Shown: one piece after another, positions 15,609 through 19,413 of the stretch
Position numbering within the stretch: the first letter of the stretch is position 1
Layout of the letters: each line of letters starts with the position of its first letter
Assembly (NCBI GenBank): GCA_964455375.1
Contig: CAYVXE010000085.1
Location: forward strand, 1-19,413
Source: CAYVXE01 sp964455375
Lineage (GTDB): Bacteria > Zhuqueibacterota > Zhuqueibacteria > Oceanimicrobiales > Oceanimicrobiaceae
Length of the DNA stretch: 19,413 nucleotides
Reading direction: 5' to 3'
Notes under the pieces: generated by a model
The model's database searches: none
What the model was told of the DNA's origin: nothing
Seen by the model: the letters and a program-made list of their open reading frames with translations, nothing else
Translations under genes and position numbers: made by a program

Positions 15609-15650
15609 TTCATTAACCCTTCATTTTTATCAAACGAAAGGAGAACTTTT

Positions 15651-16139
15651 ATGAAAGCAACATTTACAATCGTGTGTATGGTTTTAGGCAGTTTGGCTAT
15701 GACTACAAATTCACCAGCACAGAATACAGCAAAGACAAATTACATAACCAAAGACAATGTAGCCATCAATGGCTATGACGTTGTTGCATATTTCACTGAG
15801 AATAAGGCGGTACGGGGAAGTCAGACGTTCGCGGCAATTCATAAAGGCATCAACTACTGGTTTAGCAGTGCGGAAAACCGTACCAAGTTTCAAGCGGAAC
15901 CGGATAAATATCTGCCTCAATATGGAGGTTGGTGTGCTTTTGCCATGGCCATGAAAGATGCAAAAGTCCCCAGCGACCCAAAAACGTTCAAACTTTACAA
16001 TGGAAAACTTTATCTTTTCTTCAATGATTATTATCAAGGAGCCCCGTTTAACACGATTATTCCATGGAATGCGGCCGAGGCGAATATGAAAATAAAAGCG
16101 GATGCCAACTGGAATAAAATGCAGTACTCAAAGAAATAA
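15651..16139 (+). CDS. Exported YHS-domain protein
   Basis: This 162-residue protein has a signal peptide (cut likely after SPAQ or nearby at 21-24) and a single YHS domain at about 38-125. The domain shows AINGYDVVAYFTENKAVRGS, FSSAENRTKFQAEPDKYLPQ and YGGWCAFAM. The last segment holds the only cysteine of the mature protein (Cys95). YHS domains occur in metal-related proteins and as small exported proteins of uncertain role; metal binding is a reasonable but untested idea. AAAGGAG lies seven bases or so before the ATG. It is divergent from the cupin/AraC regulator, which may control it. No obvious intrinsic terminator follows; an inverted repeat lies at 16178-16225. Confidence 0.9.
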   Translation: MKATFTIVCMVLGSLAMTTNSPAQNTAKTNYITKDNVAINGYDVVAYFTENKAVRGSQTFAAIHKGINYWFSSAENRTKFQAEPDKYLPQYGGWCAFAMAMKDAKVPSDPKTFKLYNGKLYLFFNDYYQGAPFNTIIPWNAAEANMKIKADANWNKMQYSKK

Positions 16140-16177
16140 CCAGGCGTCCGATGCTACAAAATCAGGACATTCTCATT

Positions 16178-16225
16178 GTAAGGACGCATTGAGCTAACCA
16201 TTTGGGTGATCTTTTTGCGTCTTAC
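16178..16225. repeat. Inverted repeat between convergent transcripts
   Basis: GTAAGGACGCA at 16178-16188 pairs with TGCGTCTTAC at 16216-16225 over ten bases with one bulged G. It lies between the end of the YHS gene and the end of the minus-strand remnant at 16240. The position suggests a bidirectional transcript end, although neither side has a proper T run. Confidence 0.45.
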
Positions 16226-16239
16226 GTTCCATAGACTAC

Positions 16240-16438
16240 TTATGATAACAAAAGTTTCTTTGTTGCTGTATTTTTATGTCCTGCACGCAGCCGGTAAAAA
16301 TAGACGCCGATAGGCAGGTGTCTTGCATCAAACGTCACAGCACCTTCACCAGCCTTGCCGCGTTTTGTGCGATCAAATCGACTCTGCATAAAAAACCAAC
16401 ACAGACAAGAACCGCACTGATAAAACGAAGAAAATCAT
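16240..16438 (-). pseudogene. Decayed secreted-protein gene: signal peptide plus type IX tail
   Basis: An ATG at 16438, preceded by AAAGGGAG (16445-16452) with six-base spacing, opens a signal-peptide-like frame MIFFVLSVRFLSVLVFYAES that stops at 16373. In another frame, 16389-16240 encodes 49 residues. Their core, GAVTFDARHLPIGVYFYRLR, then a basic TKKLLLS end, is the C-terminal half of a type IX-style sorting domain like those of the 949-residue protein and the GH5 enzyme. The gene therefore seems to have lost its whole catalytic middle and to carry a frameshift. It starts 18 bases after the alpha/beta hydrolase stop, so it was the last gene of that operon. Nothing else was recognised in 16140-16456. 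A recent deletion is suggested by the intact ribosome site. Confidence 0.7.
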
Positions 16439-16456
16439 GCACTACTCCCTTTGCTC

Positions 16457-17437
16457 CTATTTATGCTTTATCTCAATGGCACCGCCGGTTAATTTGGATA
16501 ATTTTGCGCTCTGCAAAACCCGACGTGCAGCCTTGTCTCCCATTAAATAGGCATCCCAAAAAGCCGTTGAAAGAGATTTCACATAACGGACTTGTTGCGG
16601 ATTTTGCGGACCTGAACCCTTAAAATGGATATGACCGGCAATCCCGCCAAAGCCGTGGTAAGCATCTTTAATAACTGTCAAATATTTGTCCCCGGAGGGT
16701 GCATACCGATACACCTCTTCCCGCCATTTGTAAGATTTGCCATTTCTGGGAGAGGTGTCGTTGGTTCCGGTGATGACCATCGTCGGTCTTTTCATCCCTT
16801 TCCACGACTTCGGTGTGAAGCCGTCCCCGGTCCCTTGCGGACTGATCAGCAAAATCGCCTGTGGGCAGCTATCCGAAAAATCGTATCTTCTGCCCATTCT
16901 GAATTTCTGCATCACCGCGCCGCCAATGAGCTGAGCCGTTTGGGCGCCAAAGGAGTGTCCGCCAACCCCCACGCGTGTTGTGTCCATTTTTCCCAACAAT
17001 CCCTGCACCCGTTTTCCGATGATCGCAAGCGAATCGATAATCAGAGAAATATCTGGCGGCCGGGTGGACCATTTACGCCAAATTTTCTTCCGATTGAACA
17101 GCGCCCCCCAACCGAGCAATTTTCGCGAATCCTCGTGCGTCGGTTGAATGCAGACATAACCGTGGCTGGCCCAGTGCCTGATCAATGGTTGATACCCATC
17201 TTTATCGCCCAGAGCGCCATGCGACCAAATGATGACCGGAAAGCCACTTCCGCTGTCCGGACAGGTAATTCGCAGTGGCAGATCCTTGTCCCGTTTAGCA
17301 TCGTGCAGAACAAATGTTTTTACGGTTTTTATGTGAAAGCGGCCGGGAACAGACTTATAAAGTTTGTTTGTACTTTTACCCAGGCATGGGAAATTGAGTA
17401 ATAGAGAGATTGCGAAAGCTGTTGCTAAATAATTCAT
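16457..17437 (-). CDS. Exported alpha/beta hydrolase
   Basis: This 326-residue protein has an N-terminal signal (MNYLATAFAISLLLNFPCLG) and an alpha/beta-hydrolase fold. HGALG at 73-77 provides the oxyanion region. GHSFGA at 160-165 carries the nucleophile Ser162. GTND at 224-227 offers the acid Asp227, and AYHGFGG at 259-265 the catalytic His261. The pattern resembles the predicted dienelactone hydrolase / platelet-activating-factor acetylhydrolase-like group; likely substrates are esters, but none can be named. It starts 43 bases after the GH5 gene on the same strand, so the two are probably one transcript. A role in removing ester groups from polysaccharide would fit the context, as inference only. 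No strong Shine-Dalgarno sequence is visible. Confidence 0.88.
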   Translation of the reverse strand: MNYLATAFAISLLLNFPCLGKSTNKLYKSVPGRFHIKTVKTFVLHDAKRDKDLPLRITCPDSGSGFPVIIWSHGALGDKDGYQPLIRHWASHGYVCIQPTHEDSRKLLGWGALFNRKKIWRKWSTRPPDISLIIDSLAIIGKRVQGLLGKMDTTRVGVGGHSFGAQTAQLIGGAVMQKFRMGRRYDFSDSCPQAILLISPQGTGDGFTPKSWKGMKRPTMVITGTNDTSPRNGKSYKWREEVYRYAPSGDKYLTVIKDAYHGFGGIAGHIHFKGSGPQNPQQVRYVKSLSTAFWDAYLMGDKAARRVLQSAKLSKLTGGAIEIKHK

Positions 17438-17480
17438 CGTTTATGTTTAAATTTACACAATTCGGATTTAAAGAACAAAC

Positions 17481-19022
17481 CTATTTCAGTAAAATTGTTT
17501 TTCTGGTTCCTACCAAAATATTGCCGACTCGCAATTGATAAAGATAAACACCCGCTGCCAACTCAGCAGGTTGCCAGGTGATTTTATATGCTCCGGGTGG
17601 CTGGAGAGTATTCACCAAAGTTTCTACCTCCTGACCCAACACATTGTAGATCGTAATTGTCACTCGACCAGTCTTAGGTAACTGATAACGAATGATGGTT
17701 TCCGGGTTAAACGGGTTGGGATAATTCTGTTCCAGGTGAAACGTCGCGGGTAAATCACCAGTATCTTCACTTACGTTTACCGCGGTTGTCACGGAATCGA
17801 AATGACCTTTAAACAAATCGATCAGCGCCTGAAACGCCGGCGTCGTATTGTTTTCGCCGCTGCAACAGACAACACCCTCTGTACAGCAATCAATTGCAAA
17901 GAGATTCCAGACCGCATAATACGTCCAATTAAGGTTGCGCTGTGCCATGAGATCGAGGAGGTCCCGGATATAAGTATACCCGCCTTTTTCAGTATTGAAC
18001 GTGCTTGGATTCGGGCTCCATTCACCAACGAACATCGGTTCCGTCCCCCTGATTTCCAATTGCAGTTCATGCGCCAGGTAATTCTTGTCACGAGGCATCA
18101 TGGTACCGTCTTTGGAACGTTCCATAGAGTTCACATCCGGGTAGTTGCCATCGTCCGGGAAATTACCCTCATTTTGCATTGCGTATTCTGCCGGGTTATA
18201 GAAATGAAAATCATAAATAGTGTTGACATCATTGACTGAAATCTGGAGCGCATTCAGTACTGCGGAGCTCCAGTCACTTAACGGTGATGCGCCGTCAGCG
18301 TTCATAATCCAGTTTACCCTTTCGACGATGATGAGGTGATTGGCGTCAACAGTGCGTACTGAATCGACGATTTGCTGCGCCAGTGTCTGCCATTTGGCCA
18401 CACCTTCCTGCAGTGTGGCGCCGGTTGGATTCGGTTCATTCAAAATGTCGTACGCGGCGATTCTGGGTTCATCGGCATAGCGCTTTGCAATGGCCTTCCA
18501 CAGATCGATAATCCTGGTCTGATTGCCGGCATCCTCCCACAGACAAGCCCCGCGACCAGCGACTTGGAGGCCTCCCGGTGGAATATGCATATCGAGTATT
18601 AAATACAGATTCCGATTTGTTGCCCACTGAACGTACGTGTCAAGGAAATTCCACCCGGATTGTTTGTAGACACCCGGATTGTCATCATCTTCAAATATGC
18701 GATACTGCAAATTCATCCGTATGACATTAAATCCGATTTCAGCGAGGCTTTGCAAATGACGCTCCGAATACCAGTTCGTGACCGGAGTCGTATCCTGAAA
18801 CTGATTCAGAACATCACATGTGCCAAGAGCCCAACTGCCGTCCGGCAAAACCATTCTATCGAAAATGAGATTGACGCCGTGCAGGGTCATCGTTTTGTTC
18901 GCACCCACGACAAGTTGATTCCCCTGTTTGCGAATGAATTCCGATCCTGTCTGTGCATAATCTGCTTTCGGGATGCAGCATAAAAGCAAAAGCACCGGCA
19001 TAATTCTTTCACACGTTCGCAT
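17481..19022 (-). CDS. Secreted GH5-type glycoside hydrolase with type IX sorting domain
   Basis: The ATG at 19022 is chosen because AAGGAG at 19030-19035 sits seven bases upstream and it starts a signal peptide (MRTCERIMPVLLLLCC, cut near DYA-Q). The longer frame to 19091 runs into repeat DNA. The 513-residue product has a GH5-like barrel at about 35-410. ILNEPNP contains the acid/base Glu196, FVGEWSPNPS contains the nucleophile Glu334, and DMH, YDFHFYNP and VWNLF supply the usual substrate-site residues. GH5 enzymes cut beta-glucans, mannans and related chains; the exact substrate is unknown. A cysteine cluster, CCTEGVVCC at 379-387, follows the VWNLF strand. The tail (about 432-513) is a sorting domain starting NYPNPFNP and ending TILLK. 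It is probably the first gene of an operon with the exported hydrolase. Confidence 0.93.
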   Translation of the reverse strand: MRTCERIMPVLLLLCCIPKADYAQTGSEFIRKQGNQLVVGANKTMTLHGVNLIFDRMVLPDGSWALGTCDVLNQFQDTTPVTNWYSERHLQSLAEIGFNVIRMNLQYRIFEDDDNPGVYKQSGWNFLDTYVQWATNRNLYLILDMHIPPGGLQVAGRGACLWEDAGNQTRIIDLWKAIAKRYADEPRIAAYDILNEPNPTGATLQEGVAKWQTLAQQIVDSVRTVDANHLIIVERVNWIMNADGASPLSDWSSAVLNALQISVNDVNTIYDFHFYNPAEYAMQNEGNFPDDGNYPDVNSMERSKDGTMMPRDKNYLAHELQLEIRGTEPMFVGEWSPNPSTFNTEKGGYTYIRDLLDLMAQRNLNWTYYAVWNLFAIDCCTEGVVCCSGENNTTPAFQALIDLFKGHFDSVTTAVNVSEDTGDLPATFHLEQNYPNPFNPETIIRYQLPKTGRVTITIYNVLGQEVETLVNTLQPPGAYKITWQPAELAAGVYLYQLRVGNILVGTRKTILLK

Positions 19023-19076
19023 GGGATTTCTCCTTATTTGTTGAACCAATTCAGACTTTTGTAAAACAACTCGATT

Positions 19077-19383
19077 TGTCATTTCGACCAACGGGAGAAA
19101 TCTGATTTATGCCTATTTAGATTTCTCGTCAGCCCACCGCCTTTGTGCGTCAACTTAAGCGCCCAGCTTGTTCCCAAACTTCGGTTTGGGGACACACATG
19201 TCTTAGAAACTTTGTTTCGTCTAGCTGGATTGGTTAATCGAAACAGAATTTCTCTACAATTGCGTTCCAAAATAGAAATTTTGGGACGACAATGTAGCGT
19301 TTTTTTGTTTTTATATTGCTACCACATTCTGAAAATAATACTTAAGTTGACGCTTATGGGTCACCGCCTGATTCGAAATGACA
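19077..19383. repeat. MITE-like palindromic element, about 307 bp
   Basis: The ends TGTCATTTCGA (19077-19087) and TCGAAATGACA (19373-19383) are perfect 11-bp inverted repeats. Inside, GCGTCAACTTAAG (19147-19159) and CTTAAGTTGACGC (19341-19353) are a perfect 13-bp inverted pair. Between them stand hairpins: GAGAAATCT/AGATTTCTC (19095-19127), CCCAAAC-TTCG-GTTTGGG (19173-19190), GAAAC-TTT-GTTTC (19206-19218) and CGTTCCAAAAT/ATTTTGGGACG (19263-19288). No coding frame of note and no clear target duplication were found. The end sequence recurs at 2602. A nonautonomous mobile element or intergenic mosaic repeat is the best reading. Confidence 0.65.
19254..19312 (+). terminator. Terminator-like hairpin inside the palindromic element
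   Basis: CGTTCCAAAAT pairs with ATTTTGGGACG around AGAA. The stem extends imperfectly outward through CTACA...TGTAG, and a T7-G-T5 tract follows from 19300. This is a strong intrinsic terminator for plus-strand transcription, although no plus-strand gene precedes it in the window. It would block transcripts entering the GH5 operon region from neither its own promoter nor its coding direction, so it is probably a property of the element. Confidence 0.55.
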
Positions 19384-19413
19384 CTAACCGGATCTTACAA
19401 GATTCTGTTGAAC

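Noticed and set aside
16625..17401. 258-codon open frame on the plus strand
   Set aside because: It lies antisense to the exported alpha/beta hydrolase, whose catalytic motifs are clear; its translation shows no domain and it has no convincing start site.
19023..19091. Upstream ATG at 19091 for the GH5 gene
   Set aside because: The extension overlaps the repeat element and hides the signal peptide; ATG 19022 has AAGGAG at ideal distance.
19077..19383. CRISPR array at the right edge
   Set aside because: The repeats are inverted palindromes of different sequence, not evenly spaced direct repeats, and no cas gene is present.

Overview
This window comes from a Gram-negative bacterium of moderate to low GC. 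Two large proteins end in the type IX-style C-terminal sorting domain, with a conserved NYPNPFNP entry motif and a final basic/KxILLK end. That domain, an outer-membrane exopolysaccharide kinase and two-component-type propeller repeats on a secreted enzyme suggest the Calditrichota / KSB1 / Ignavibacteria / Bacteroidota neighbourhood. The phylum call is an inference from protein style, not from a marker gene.

Left part (1-2540, minus strand): the end of an exopolysaccharide locus. It holds a Wzc-type tyrosine autokinase/chain-length protein, followed downstream by the first 39 codons of an exported protein cut by the window edge. A 1-kb AT-rich stretch without genes (2541-3549) separates this from a plus-strand block.

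Middle part (3550-11024, plus strand): an operon-like set encodes the FAD subunit and the [2Fe-2S] subunit of a xanthine dehydrogenase/CO dehydrogenase-type hydroxylase. No molybdenum catalytic subunit is present. A divergent GroES-like protein follows. Next come acetyl-CoA synthetase (acs) with its own promoter and a palindrome upstream of it, and then a membrane protein, a probable lipoprotein and an exported von Willebrand A (vWA) protein. A strong terminator hairpin lies directly in front of the vWA gene.

Right part (11044-19022, mostly minus strand): a 25-codon remnant of an AraC regulator. A 949-residue secreted protein combines a metallopeptidase-like HETGH domain, a beta-propeller and a sorting domain. 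A cupin/AraC regulator is divergent from a YHS-domain exported protein. A minus-strand operon contains a secreted GH5 glycoside hydrolase, an exported alpha/beta hydrolase, and a decayed gene that keeps only a signal peptide and a type IX tail.

The right edge (19077-19383) is a roughly 307-bp element made of nested palindromes. It has 11-bp terminal and 13-bp subterminal inverted repeats, and its end sequence recurs near 2602. No tRNA, rRNA, CRISPR array or transposase gene was recognised. The items most worth a second look are the Mo-subunit-less oxidoreductase pair with its chaperonin-like partner, the peptidase-propeller-sorting fusion, the two gene remnants, and the palindromic element.
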